From positions 1 to 40,124 of the IMG/VR virus record IMGVR_UViG_3300032087_001047: DNA of 40,124 nt; one strand, given 5' to 3'. This stretch comes from a virus. Below the pieces are notes generated by a model. The model did no database searches and was not told where the DNA came from. It saw only the letters and a program-made list of their open reading frames with translations. The number at the start of each line of letters is the position of its first letter. Positions within the stretch are counted from its first letter, which is position 1. The translations under genes were made by a program, and so were the position numbers. This document shows positions 1 to 8,527 of this stretch, in pieces.

Positions 1-1
1 A

Positions 2-88
2 AAAGAACTAGAAGAAGAGTACGGAAAGGTTAGTATTAATCTAGCTGATGGTACATACGAGAAGATCGAGGATAAAGAAGATGCATAA
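2..88 (+). CDS. C-terminal end of an unidentified upstream gene (partial)
   Basis: An open frame enters from the left edge and ends at TAA 86-88. It encodes about 28 acidic residues, including EEEYGKVSINLADGTYEKIE near the start. The stop lies inside the first codons of the next gene (ATGCATAA, 8-base overlap), the same tight coupling used through the rest of this strand, which supports a real gene end. Too little is present to name a function. Its position upstream of the terminase genes suggests another small early-packaging or accessory protein, but that is only context. Confidence 0.5.
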   Translation, partial: KELEEEYGKVSINLADGTYEKIEDKEDA

Positions 89-305
89 CATCAGAAAAAT
101 CAGTATTGGAACTGATTATAAAAATGATGCAATGCATTATGCGGTAGGCCAACAAGTTTATGGTGGTCATGAAATATCGCATATTTTATTTGAAGATTCT
201 GATAGTTCTTATAACATTTATATAAAGAAAAACGATGAAGTATTGCCATGGAAGAAGTTTAATTCTAACATGGCTATATCAATCGAATACGATTTAGAGT
301 ATTAA
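81..305 (+). CDS. Small conserved phage protein of unknown function (74 aa)
   Basis: The start chosen is the ATG at 81, which overlaps the stop of the preceding gene; an ATG at 48 in the same frame would overlap that gene much further and give an unusually basic leader. The protein begins MHNIRKISIGTDYKNDAMHY and has a central GQQVYGGHEI segment and an aromatic end (SIEYDLEY). The pattern looks like a small beta-rich phage protein that I have seen in marine flavophage-type genomes, but I cannot assign a role. It ends at TAA 303-305, whose last A is the first base of the next gene's ATG, so translation is coupled. Confidence 0.7.
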   Translation: MHNIRKISIGTDYKNDAMHYAVGQQVYGGHEISHILFEDSDSSYNIYIKKNDEVLPWKKFNSNMAISIEYDLEY

Positions 306-910
306 TGAGAAGTGTTTACGACTTTATAATTAAACCTGTTGGAGAAAGATATGACAACGAGATTAGTGTTGGTGATAAAAAACTAATATTAAATTCTAAA
401 ATTGAAAACCACAAGTTTATTAATAACGTAGCTGAAGTAATCGCTACACCATTAGCATATACTACTCCTATAAATAAAGGTGATAAAGTTTTAGTTCATC
501 ATAACATATTTAGAAGATATTATAATCAGCAGGGTAAAGAAGTAAACAGTAGTAAATACTTTAAAGATAATCAGTATTTTTGTCAAATAGATCAAATATA
601 TATGTATAGTAAAGAAGGCGATTGGATTCCTATAAATGATAGATGCTTTGTCGCTCCTATAATAAATGAAGATGATCTAGATTTACAGAAAGAAAAAAAG
701 CATATTGGTATATTAAAATACGGAAATAATTCATTAGAATCAAATAAAATTAGTGTAGGTGATTTAATAGGTTTTACACCTAATAGTGAGTTTGAGTTCA
801 TAGTAAACGATGAATTACTGTATTGTATGAGAACCAAAGACATTGTAATTAAATATGAATACAAAACAAGCGAAACTCAATATAATCCAAGCTGGGCAAA
901 AAGCGGTTAA
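305..910 (+). CDS. GroES-like co-chaperonin-fold protein (putative)
   Basis: This 201-residue protein appears to hold two GroES-like halves. The first has INKGDKVLVHHNIFR at about residues 58-72, followed by a strand and a closing FVAPI. The second (about residues 134-193) has the family rhythm of GILKYG, then ISVGDLIGFTPNSEFEF, then ELLYCMRTKDIVIKYE. GroES and T4 gp31 are heptameric lids of the GroEL folding chamber, and phage versions adapt the host chaperonin to fold the capsid protein. The mobile-loop region is not obvious, so chaperonin binding is inferred from fold resemblance only. The gene sits immediately before the terminase and capsid genes, where a capsid-folding helper makes sense. 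An alternative is a structural protein with a GroES-like beta barrel. Confidence 0.5.
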   Translation: MRSVYDFIIKPVGERYDNEISVGDKKLILNSKIENHKFINNVAEVIATPLAYTTPINKGDKVLVHHNIFRRYYNQQGKEVNSSKYFKDNQYFCQIDQIYMYSKEGDWIPINDRCFVAPIINEDDLDLQKEKKHIGILKYGNNSLESNKISVGDLIGFTPNSEFEFIVNDELLYCMRTKDIVIKYEYKTSETQYNPSWAKSG

Positions 911-1130
911 AGAATTAATTAAAGTTGCAGAAGAACAAATCATTACTAATACTGAAGATGATGTATCTGCTGATAGATTAAAGAACGCCGCTGCTACAAA
1001 AAAGCTAGCTATATTTGATGCATTTGAAATACTCAATAGAATAGAAGAAGAAAGATCTATGATTGAGTCTGCTGATAAAAAAACTAAAGAAAAAAGTTTT
1101 AAAGGTTTTGCTGAAGGAAGATCTAAATAA
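855..1130 (+). CDS. Candidate small terminase subunit (TerS-like, 91 aa)
   Basis: A short, mostly helical, charged protein beginning MNTKQAKLNIIQAGQKAVKE. Its middle (ADRLKNAAATKKLAIFDAFE) looks like an amphipathic oligomerisation helix, and the tail is basic. It starts 56 bases inside the upstream gene, and its TAA shares a base with the ATG of the large terminase (TAATG at 1128-1132). Size, helical content and position directly before terL fit a small terminase, which recognises phage DNA and starts packaging. No helix-turn-helix is convincing by eye, so the assignment rests mainly on context. I also recall similar proteins at this position in marine phage contigs. Confidence 0.5.
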   Translation: MNTKQAKLNIIQAGQKAVKELIKVAEEQIITNTEDDVSADRLKNAAATKKLAIFDAFEILNRIEEERSMIESADKKTKEKSFKGFAEGRSK

Positions 1131-3340
1131 TGTACGAGCAAAGTTTAGTAAAAATATTAAAAGATCACATCAAACCTTCTATAATAAAAAAAAATAATAG
1201 ATACAAGAAGTGGGAGTATGGTTATGATGTAGAACACGATGTAGTTGTAATAAGTAAAACAGGTGAGATAGGTGAGATATATGAAATACAAAATCTTAAA
1301 ATAGCTTTACCTAAACAAAAAAATATACATAAGTTTGAGGATAAAAAATGGAGTAGATTTGAATATCCTAAACAATTGCAAAAAATAAAAACAGTATTTG
1401 ATTGGGAGCAATATCCTAATAATTTTAAAGAAAGTTGGTATGATTACATCGATAATGAGTTCACCCGTAGGGAAGAAGGTTTTTGGTTTTATAACAAAGA
1501 CAATCCTACTTACATTACTGGCTCTCATTATATGTACTTGCAGTGGAGTAAAATTGACGTTGGGGCACCAAACTTTAGAGAATCAAATAGATTATTCTTT
1601 ATTTTCTGGGAAGCTTGTAAGGCAGATCCACGATCCTATGGCATGTGTTACCTTAAGAACAGGCGTTCCGGGTTTTCTTTCATGGCATCAGGAGAGGTGG
1701 TTAACTTGGCAACCATATCAAGTGACAGTAGGTATGGTATATTATCCAAGTCCGGTCCTGATGCAAAGACGATGTTCACAGATAAGGTGGTACCCATATC
1801 GGTTAATTACCCCTTCTTTTTCAAACCGATCCAGGACGGTATGGACCGTCCAAAGACCGAGCTTGCCTACCGTGTCCCAGCAAGTAAGCTCACAAGGCGG
1901 AAACTCATTGCCAACGAAACCGCTCCAGATTTACAAGGACTTGACACAACGATCGATTGGAAGAACACCGGTGATAACTCCTACGACGGTGAGAAACTCA
2001 AGCTCCTCGTTCATGATGAATCGGGCAAGTGGGAAAGGCCGAACAACATCCTCAACAACTGGAGGGTTACGAAGACCACGTTAAGATTAGGTAGTAGAAT
2101 AGTTGGTAAATGCATGATGGGGTCAACGAGCAATGCTCTTGACAAAGGAGGAGATAACTTTAAAAAATTATATTACGATTCAGATGTCACACAAAGAAAC
2201 GCCAACGGACAGACTCGTTCGGGATTATATAGTTTGTTCATACCTATGGAATGGAATTACGAAGGATACATTGATTCTTATGGAATACCTGTATTCGAAA
2301 CACCGAAAGAAATTACAAAAGGACCTCAGGGAGATGTTATAAATATAGGTGTGATTGATTATTGGCAAAATGAAGTTGATGGTTTAAAAGATGATCAAGA
2401 CGGTTTAAATGAATTTTATAGACAGTTTCCGCGTACTGAAAAACACGCGTTTAGAGATGAAGCAAAACAATCTTTATTTAATCTTACTAAAATATATCAA
2501 CAAATAGATTTTAATGAAGATGTTAAAAATAAATCTTTAATAACACGAGGTAGTTTCCAGTGGGAAGGAGATGTTAAAGACACGTTTGTTAGATTTGTTC
2601 CAAATAATAATGGAAGATTTTTAGTGTCATGGGTTCCGCCTACAATGCTACAGAACCGTGTAATTATAAAAAATGGAGTTAAATATCCAGGCAACGAACA
2701 TATAGGTGCTTTTGGTTGCGACTCTTACGATATATCTGGAACAGTAGATAATAGAGGTTCTAAAGGAGCTTTTCATGGATTAACAAAGTTTAGTATGGAA
2801 AATGCTCCAGCTAATATGTTTTTTTTAGAATATATAGCAAGACCTCAAACTGCTGAGATATTTTTTGAAGATGTATTAATGGCTTTACATTTTTATGGTA
2901 TGCCAATACTTGCAGAAAATAATAAACCTAGATTATTGTATTACTTAAAAAGAAGAGGATATAGAAAGTTTTCTATAAATAGACCTGATAAAGTTTATAA
3001 TAAATTATCAGTTGCAGAAAAAGAAATAGGTGGTATACCTAATTCAAGTGAAGATATTAAACAAGCTCACGCCGCCGCAATTGAAACTTATATAGAAAAT
3101 CACATTGGTTTATTAGAAAATGGTTATGGTCAAATGTATTTTCAAAGAACACTTGAAGATTGGTCACAATTTAATATTAATAATAGAACTAAGCATGATG
3201 CCAGTATTAGCTCTGGACTAGCTATAATGGCGTGTAATAAAAATAAATACACACCAGTTCACAAAACGCAAAAGCAACCTGTCGTATTATCTTTTAATAA
3301 ATATAATAACGATGGATATATTTCAAAAATAATAAAATAG
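1130..3340 (+). CDS. terL: Terminase large subunit (TerL), DNA-packaging ATPase-nuclease
   Basis: This 736-residue packaging motor pumps DNA into the procapsid and cuts it. The N-terminal ATPase shows a degenerate Walker A (NRRSGFSFMA, about residues 177-186) and a Walker B with catalytic carboxylates (LLVHDES, D296-E297). The C-terminal nuclease begins with GCDSYDISG near residue 530. Large-terminase Walker A loops often deviate from GxxxxGKS, so the missing GK is not alarming. The length matches the 700-plus-residue terminases of crAss-like and marine flavophages. Codons 164-318 are strikingly different in composition from the rest of the gene (separate entry), yet the frame is intact and the motifs lie inside that stretch. 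The gene ends TAG, then the portal ATG follows directly. Confidence 0.9.
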   Translation: MYEQSLVKILKDHIKPSIIKKNNRYKKWEYGYDVEHDVVVISKTGEIGEIYEIQNLKIALPKQKNIHKFEDKKWSRFEYPKQLQKIKTVFDWEQYPNNFKESWYDYIDNEFTRREEGFWFYNKDNPTYITGSHYMYLQWSKIDVGAPNFRESNRLFFIFWEACKADPRSYGMCYLKNRRSGFSFMASGEVVNLATISSDSRYGILSKSGPDAKTMFTDKVVPISVNYPFFFKPIQDGMDRPKTELAYRVPASKLTRRKLIANETAPDLQGLDTTIDWKNTGDNSYDGEKLKLLVHDESGKWERPNNILNNWRVTKTTLRLGSRIVGKCMMGSTSNALDKGGDNFKKLYYDSDVTQRNANGQTRSGLYSLFIPMEWNYEGYIDSYGIPVFETPKEITKGPQGDVINIGVIDYWQNEVDGLKDDQDGLNEFYRQFPRTEKHAFRDEAKQSLFNLTKIYQQIDFNEDVKNKSLITRGSFQWEGDVKDTFVRFVPNNNGRFLVSWVPPTMLQNRVIIKNGVKYPGNEHIGAFGCDSYDISGTVDNRGSKGAFHGLTKFSMENAPANMFFLEYIARPQTAEIFFEDVLMALHFYGMPILAENNKPRLLYYLKRRGYRKFSINRPDKVYNKLSVAEKEIGGIPNSSEDIKQAHAAAIETYIENHIGLLENGYGQMYFQRTLEDWSQFNINNRTKHDASISSGLAIMACNKNKYTPVHKTQKQPVVLSFNKYNNDGYISKIIK
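1620..2082 (+). other. Atypical-composition island inside terL
   Basis: Across this stretch G+C rises to about half (29 of 60 bases in 1621-1680; 32 of 60 in 1861-1920) against 17 of 60 in 2881-2940 of the same gene. Codon choice changes with it: Lys AAG, Leu CTC, Asn AAC, Thr ACC/ACG and Arg AGG/CGG/CGT replace the AAA, TTA, AAT, ACA/ACT and AGA used elsewhere. The right edge is abrupt near 2082, where TTA AGA TTA resumes. It encodes residues about 164-318, both Walker motifs included, without breaking the frame. This looks like a replacement of the ATPase core by recombination or gene conversion from a higher-G+C relative; an assembly chimera is the main alternative. Confidence 0.75.
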
Positions 3341-5761
3341 ATGATTTATACTAACACTAATAGTTCTTTCCCAAGTCAGGTAGTATCTGACGCAGAGAAA
3401 CAAAGCTATGAATATGGTTACGCCGTTGGAAGAGCTATTGAAAATGAATGGTTCCGAGGAGACAGAGGATTAGGCGTTGGAGGTAGATTCGGAAACAATT
3501 GGCAATACTTTCATCAATTAAGACTGTATGCTAGAGGTGAGCAGTCAGTACAAAAATATAAAGATGAATTATCAATTAATGGTGATTTATCATATCTTAA
3601 TTTAGACTGGAAACCAGTGGCTGTATTATCTAAGTTTGTAGATATTGTAGTTAACGGAATGACAGATAAAGGTTATCAAATAAAATCTTTTGCTTCAGAT
3701 CCTTATGCTGTAAGCCAAAGAACTGAGCATGCTAGTGCTATAGCTGAAGATGCTTTTGCGGGTAATTTAATAGCGCAAGCTAAAGAAAGATTAGGTATAG
3801 ATTTAAAAAGAACTGAAATACCAGCAGAACAATTACCGCAAACAAAAGAGGAATTAGAGTTGCACATGCAACTAAACTATAAGCAAGCTATTGAAATAGC
3901 TGAAGAAGAGTTAATACAAAACGTTTTAGATTATAATAAATATGATGAAATTAAAAAACGTATTGCTCAAGATTTAGTTATATTAGGTATTGGTGCTGTT
4001 AAAACAGATTTTAATTTAGCAAATGGTATTACAGTTGATTATGTTGATCCTACTAATTTAGTTTATTCTTATACAGAAGATCCTAATTTTGAAGATTTAT
4101 ATTATGTAGGTGAAGTTAAATCTATGAGTTTACAAGAAGTTAAAAAACAATTTCCACATTTAACTGATAGTGAACTAGAAGAAATACAAAAATATCCAGG
4201 TGATTCTAATTATACTAGAGGTTATTATGGTATAGATGATGACTATAATAATATACAAGTTTTGTATTTTGAATACAAGACTTATACAAATCAAGTATTT
4301 AAAATAAAACAAACAGATCAAGGATTAGAAAAAGCTATAGAAAAAGATGATAGCTTTAATCCACCTGACAACGAAAACTTTAATAAAGTACATAGAGCTA
4401 TTGAAGTATTATACAGCGGCGCTAAAGTATTAGGTTATAATAAGCTTTTAAAATGGGAGCTTTGTGAGAATATGACTAGACCTTTTAGTGATCAAACCAA
4501 AGTTCAAATGAACTATAATATTTCAGCACCAAGAATGTACAAAGGTCGTATTGAAAGTGTTGTAAGTAAATGTATTGGCTTTGCTGATATGATACAGCTT
4601 ACTCATTTAAAGATACAACAAGTATTAGCTCGTATGGTTCCAGACGGTGTATTTGTAGATGTTGATGGACTTGCTGAAGTTGACTTAGGTAATGGTACTA
4701 ACTATAATCCTCAAGAAGCTTTAAACATGTACTTCCAAACTGGTAGTATTGTAGGTAGAAGTTTAACGCAAGATGGTGATCCTAATAGAGGTAAAGTACC
4801 AATACAAGAATTACAAACATCTTCTGGTATAAGTAAAATACAAGCGCTTATACAAACGTATCAATATTATTTACAAATGATACGTGATGTGACCGGATTA
4901 AATGAAGCTAGAGACGGTAGTCAACCAAACAAAGATGCTTTAGTTGGTTTACAGAAATTAGCGGCAGCAGCTTCTAATACTGCTACTAAACATATCCTGC
5001 AATCATTAATGTATTTAACTGTTAGAACTTCAGAGAATATTAGTTTAAGAGCAGCTGATAGTTTAAACTTCCCATTAACTAAAAATGCTTTAATGAACTC
5101 TATAAGTTTATTTAATGTTAATACATTAGAACAAATAGAAAAATTAAACATGCATGAGTTTGGAATATTCTTAGAGCTTGAACCAGAAGAAGAAGAAAAA
5201 CAAATGCTTGAGCGTAACATACAAATAGCTTTACAATCAGGTGGTATTGATTTAGAAGATGTTATAGATATTAGAGAAATATCTAATATTAAATTAGCTA
5301 ATCAAATGCTTAAAATAAAACGTAAGCAAAAACAAGAAGCTGATAAACAAGCTCAGTTACAAAACATACAAGCACAAGCTGCAGCTAACGCGGATGCTTC
5401 TGAAAAAGCAGCGCTAGCAGAGGTTCAAAAACAACAAGCATTAACGGAAAGTAAATTGCAAATTGAACAAGGTAAATCTCAATTTGAAATACAGCGAATG
5501 CAAACAGAAGCTGAAATTAAAAAACAGTTAATGGCTGAAGAGTTTAATTACAACATACAGCTTGCAGAAGCTAGAGCAAAAGTTGAAAGACAAAAAGAAA
5601 AAGAAATAGAAGATCGTAAAGATGAGCGAGCTAGAATAATTGGCACGCAACAATCTCAAATGATTTCACAACGCCAGAATGATGAGCTGCCAAAGAATTT
5701 TGAGTCAGCTGGTTTTGATGCGTTAGGAGGATTTGGACTAGAACAGTTTGAACCTCGTTAA
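3341..5761 (+). CDS. Portal protein
   Basis: The 806-residue product lies directly between terL and the scaffold, the usual portal position, and has portal-like size and helix content. The portal is the dodecameric ring at one capsid vertex through which DNA passes and to which the tail ring proteins attach. The N-terminal half is mixed alpha/beta (LDWKPVAVLSKFVDIVVNGM near residue 90; later YNISAPRMYKGRIESVVSK). About residues 650-780 form a long Gln/Ala/Glu/Lys-rich coiled coil, like the barrel of podovirus portals that projects into the capsid. The stop is followed by a very A/T-rich leader to the next gene. No sequence search was possible; the call rests on order, length and architecture. 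Confidence 0.8.
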   Translation: MIYTNTNSSFPSQVVSDAEKQSYEYGYAVGRAIENEWFRGDRGLGVGGRFGNNWQYFHQLRLYARGEQSVQKYKDELSINGDLSYLNLDWKPVAVLSKFVDIVVNGMTDKGYQIKSFASDPYAVSQRTEHASAIAEDAFAGNLIAQAKERLGIDLKRTEIPAEQLPQTKEELELHMQLNYKQAIEIAEEELIQNVLDYNKYDEIKKRIAQDLVILGIGAVKTDFNLANGITVDYVDPTNLVYSYTEDPNFEDLYYVGEVKSMSLQEVKKQFPHLTDSELEEIQKYPGDSNYTRGYYGIDDDYNNIQVLYFEYKTYTNQVFKIKQTDQGLEKAIEKDDSFNPPDNENFNKVHRAIEVLYSGAKVLGYNKLLKWELCENMTRPFSDQTKVQMNYNISAPRMYKGRIESVVSKCIGFADMIQLTHLKIQQVLARMVPDGVFVDVDGLAEVDLGNGTNYNPQEALNMYFQTGSIVGRSLTQDGDPNRGKVPIQELQTSSGISKIQALIQTYQYYLQMIRDVTGLNEARDGSQPNKDALVGLQKLAAAASNTATKHILQSLMYLTVRTSENISLRAADSLNFPLTKNALMNSISLFNVNTLEQIEKLNMHEFGIFLELEPEEEEKQMLERNIQIALQSGGIDLEDVIDIREISNIKLANQMLKIKRKQKQEADKQAQLQNIQAQAAANADASEKAALAEVQKQQALTESKLQIEQGKSQFEIQRMQTEAEIKKQLMAEEFNYNIQLAEARAKVERQKEKEIEDRKDERARIIGTQQSQMISQRQNDELPKNFESAGFDALGGFGLEQFEPR

Positions 5762-5793
5762 AAAAATTTTTATTAATTTTATATTATTTTATT

Positions 5794-6987
5794 ATGGCTG
5801 AAGAAACAGTAAAACAAGAAGGTGAATTTACTTTGAAAAATAAAAAAGTAAAACCAAAACAATTAGGTAAATCTTCTGATCAACCTACTAAAGTTAATTT
5901 AAAAGAACCTTTAGTTGAATTACCAGAAGATGATATTAAAAAAGTAGTAATTAAAAAAGAAGACGATGCCGTTCAAGCACAAGAGACAAATGATAGCGAT
6001 GTTGTTGTCGAAGAACCCAAAGACAGTAGCGACAGCGAAGGAGTGGTTGAAGAAATACGGGCCACCGAAGAAGTAGAATCTCCTTTAACAGTGGTTGAAG
6101 AAGATGAAGAACCCAAGCAAGAAGTAAAAGAAACTAAAAAAGAAGTTAAAGAAGTTGTAAAGCAAAAGCCTTTACCAGAGAATGTTGAAAAATTAGTTTC
6201 GTTTATGGAAGAAACAGGTGGTAGCGTTGAAGATTACGTAAGATTAAACGCTGATTATTCAAATGTAGATAACAATATTTTAATCAGAGAATATTATAAA
6301 CAAACAAAACCTCATTTAGATTACGACGATGTAAATCTTTTATTAGAAGATTTTTCTTATGATGAAGAACTAGATGAGCCAAAAGAAGTACGCAAAAAGA
6401 AAATTGCGTTTAAAGAAGAGGTTGCAAAAGCCAAAACCTTTTTAGATGGACTTAAGAGTAAATATTACGACGAGATCAAGTTGAGACCGGGCGTTACTCA
6501 AGACCAGCAAAAAGCTATGGACTTTTTTAATCGATATAACAAGGATCAAGAAGTTGCTCAACAAAGACACAAAGAGTTTTTAACTAAAACAAATGAATTT
6601 TTAAACGATGATTTCAAAGGTTTTGATTTCAATGTCGGAGATAAAAAATTCAGATATAGTGTTAAAAATCCTAAACAAGTAGCTGAAAGTCAATCAGATA
6701 TTTCTAATTTTATTAAGACGTTCTTAAATAAAGAAGGAGAAGTGTCAGACTATTCTGGTTACCATAAAGCTTTGTATGCAGCTAAAAATGCAGATACTAT
6801 TGCTCAACATTTTTATGAGCAGGGTAAAGCAGATGCTACTAAAGATATAATAGCTAAATCTAAAAATATATCAAATGAGCCTAGAAAAACAGCTTCAGGC
6901 GATGTATTTATTGGTGGTTTAAAAGTTAAATCTATAAGTGGTATTGATTCTTCTAAGTTAAAAGTAAAAACAAGGAAATTTAAATAA
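5794..6987 (+). CDS. Capsid scaffolding/assembly protein
   Basis: A 397-residue hydrophilic protein between portal and major capsid protein. The first 130 residues are a low-complexity acidic/lysine region full of EE, ED and KEVKE runs, probably disordered. The remainder is helical with a basic end (KLKVKTRKFK). Scaffolds of tailed phages are acidic, helical and often end in a basic segment that binds the capsid protein, which fits. They act inside the procapsid and are later removed. The start at 5794 follows an A/T-only leader with no Shine-Dalgarno, as in Bacteroidota. Part of the acidic region (about 5965-6110) has slightly higher G+C than its surroundings, perhaps from repeat drift. The function is inferred from position and composition. 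Confidence 0.65.
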   Translation: MAEETVKQEGEFTLKNKKVKPKQLGKSSDQPTKVNLKEPLVELPEDDIKKVVIKKEDDAVQAQETNDSDVVVEEPKDSSDSEGVVEEIRATEEVESPLTVVEEDEEPKQEVKETKKEVKEVVKQKPLPENVEKLVSFMEETGGSVEDYVRLNADYSNVDNNILIREYYKQTKPHLDYDDVNLLLEDFSYDEELDEPKEVRKKKIAFKEEVAKAKTFLDGLKSKYYDEIKLRPGVTQDQQKAMDFFNRYNKDQEVAQQRHKEFLTKTNEFLNDDFKGFDFNVGDKKFRYSVKNPKQVAESQSDISNFIKTFLNKEGEVSDYSGYHKALYAAKNADTIAQHFYEQGKADATKDIIAKSKNISNEPRKTASGDVFIGGLKVKSISGIDSSKLKVKTRKFK

Positions 6988-7003
6988 TTAAAAATTAAAA
7001 AAA

Positions 7004-8464
7004 ATGAGTTTAACTCCACAATTTGGAAAAATAACTCCATCACAAAAGCAACAAATTCTCTCTGATAATTTCTTGTCTTTTAATGGTGGGTTGAATCCTG
7101 GTGACTCTGATACGTTCGCGCAGCAGTATTTACCAGAGATTTATGAGCAAGAAGTAGAGCGTTATGGAAATAGAACGTTATCTGGCTTCTTAAGAATGGT
7201 CGGTGCAGAAATGCCAATGACCTCTGACCAAGTAATCTGGTCTGAACAAAATAGATTACATGTAGCTTATACAGGTGTTGCAACAAGATCTGCTGCTGGA
7301 AGTACATTAACTATCCCAACGGGTGGTGCTGGTATCAATTTTAAAGAAAATGTTATTTCAGTAAACCAAACAATTGTTGTTATGGATCCTGGCACAGGAT
7401 TAGAAGCAAAATGTTTAGTTACTTCATCTAACGCTGGTACAGGTACTAGCGAAGGAGATATTACAGCAAAACCTTATGGCGCTGCTAACTTATCTGATTT
7501 AGGATTTTTAGATACTATGGACGATCTTAAAGTATTCGTTTATGGTTCTGAATATGCTAAAGGAGTAGCTGTAGCTAATCAATCAGGTACTAATGAAGGA
7601 TACGTAAGTATCACTCCTTCTTTCACTCAATTTTCTAACAAGCCGATTATTATTAGAAACAAATACGTTGTATCTGGTTCTGATACTGCACAGATTGGTT
7701 GGGTAGAAGTTGCGACTGAAGATGGAACTTCTGGTTATTTATGGTATCTTAAAGCTGAGTCTGAAACAAGACTAAGATTTGAAGATTACTTAGAAATGGC
7801 TATGGTAGAAGGTGAAGAAGCTGTTGCTGCATCTACAGTAGGTGTTGCTGGTACTCAAGGTTTATTCGCTGCTATCGAAGAAAGAGGTAACAAACAAGTA
7901 GGTTTCACTGCAGCTGCAGGAATCGATGCTTTTGATGAAATCCTTAAAAACTTAGATACTCAAGGAGCTATTGAAGAAAACATGCTTTTCTTACAAAGAC
8001 AAACTTCTTTAGATTTTGATGATATGCTAGCTAATATTTCTGGTGGTTACGCTGGAGGTGTTGCTTATGGTTTATTTGAAAACTCTGAGGAAATGGCATT
8101 GAATCTAGGATTTAGTGGTTTCAGAAGAGGTTCTTATGATTTCTATAAGACTGACTGGAAATATTTAAATGATGCTTCTACAAGAGGAGCTATCAACGGT
8201 GTTAACTCAATTGAAGGTGTACTAATCCCAGCTGGTACGTCAACTGTTTATGACCAAGTACTTGGTTCTAACATCAGAAGACCTTTCTTACATGTAAGAT
8301 ATAGAGCTTCACAAACTGATGATAGAAGAATGAAGCAGTGGCTAACTGGTTCTGTTGGTGGTGCGTTCACATCTGATCTTGATGCTATGGAAGTTAACTT
8401 CTTATCAGAAAGATGTTTATGTGTACAAGGTGCTAACAACTTTGTATTATTCAAAGGAGTGTAA
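7004..8464 (+). CDS. Major capsid protein
   Basis: The 486-residue product follows the scaffold and has the length and character of an HK97-fold shell protein: a non-basic N-terminal arm, a long glutamate-rich spine-helix candidate (ETRLRFEDYLEMAMVEGEEA, about residues 256-275) and a Gly/Ala-rich core. It starts MSLTPQFGKITPSQ after the leader AATTAAAAAAA. Codon use is the most regular of the window and avoids rare codons, as expected for the most highly expressed virion gene. A strong hairpin follows the stop. No prohead-protease gene is recognisable nearby, so any maturation cleavage would need another enzyme. The marker segment NRTLSGFLRMVGAEMPM near residues 56-72 resembles capsid proteins I recall from marine flavophage-like contigs. 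Confidence 0.85.
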   Translation: MSLTPQFGKITPSQKQQILSDNFLSFNGGLNPGDSDTFAQQYLPEIYEQEVERYGNRTLSGFLRMVGAEMPMTSDQVIWSEQNRLHVAYTGVATRSAAGSTLTIPTGGAGINFKENVISVNQTIVVMDPGTGLEAKCLVTSSNAGTGTSEGDITAKPYGAANLSDLGFLDTMDDLKVFVYGSEYAKGVAVANQSGTNEGYVSITPSFTQFSNKPIIIRNKYVVSGSDTAQIGWVEVATEDGTSGYLWYLKAESETRLRFEDYLEMAMVEGEEAVAASTVGVAGTQGLFAAIEERGNKQVGFTAAAGIDAFDEILKNLDTQGAIEENMLFLQRQTSLDFDDMLANISGGYAGGVAYGLFENSEEMALNLGFSGFRRGSYDFYKTDWKYLNDASTRGAINGVNSIEGVLIPAGTSTVYDQVLGSNIRRPFLHVRYRASQTDDRRMKQWLTGSVGGAFTSDLDAMEVNFLSERCLCVQGANNFVLFKGV

Positions 8465-8473
8465 TTACTTTAT

Positions 8474-8504
8474 AAGGTTAGGGCGCTTCGGCGCCCAATA
8501 CCTT
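8474..8504 (+). terminator. UUCG-capped hairpin after the major capsid gene
   Basis: GGGCGC (8481-8486) pairs perfectly with GCGCCC (8491-8496) around the stable tetraloop TTCG. An outer stem AAGGT (8474-8478)/ACCTT (8500-8504) extends it across a small internal loop. It begins ten bases after the capsid stop and is followed by a weak A/T-rich, not pure-T, tract. It is therefore either an attenuating terminator or a 3' stabilising/processing structure that sets capsid mRNA level. It is by far the most G+C-rich element between genes here. Confidence 0.75.
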
Positions 8505-8527
8505 TAATTATTTAATCTTATTATATT

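Noticed and set aside
48-80. Upstream-extended start for the 74-residue gene (and likewise at 30512-30553 and 34439-34459)
   Set aside because: The extensions lie inside neighbouring genes, lack leader spacing and add residues unlike the conserved N-termini.
1398-2084. A 228-codon overlapping frame inside terL
   Set aside because: It exists because the G+C-rich island lacks A/T-rich stops; the protein is Ser/Arg/Thr-rich and without motifs, while terL is intact in the other frame.
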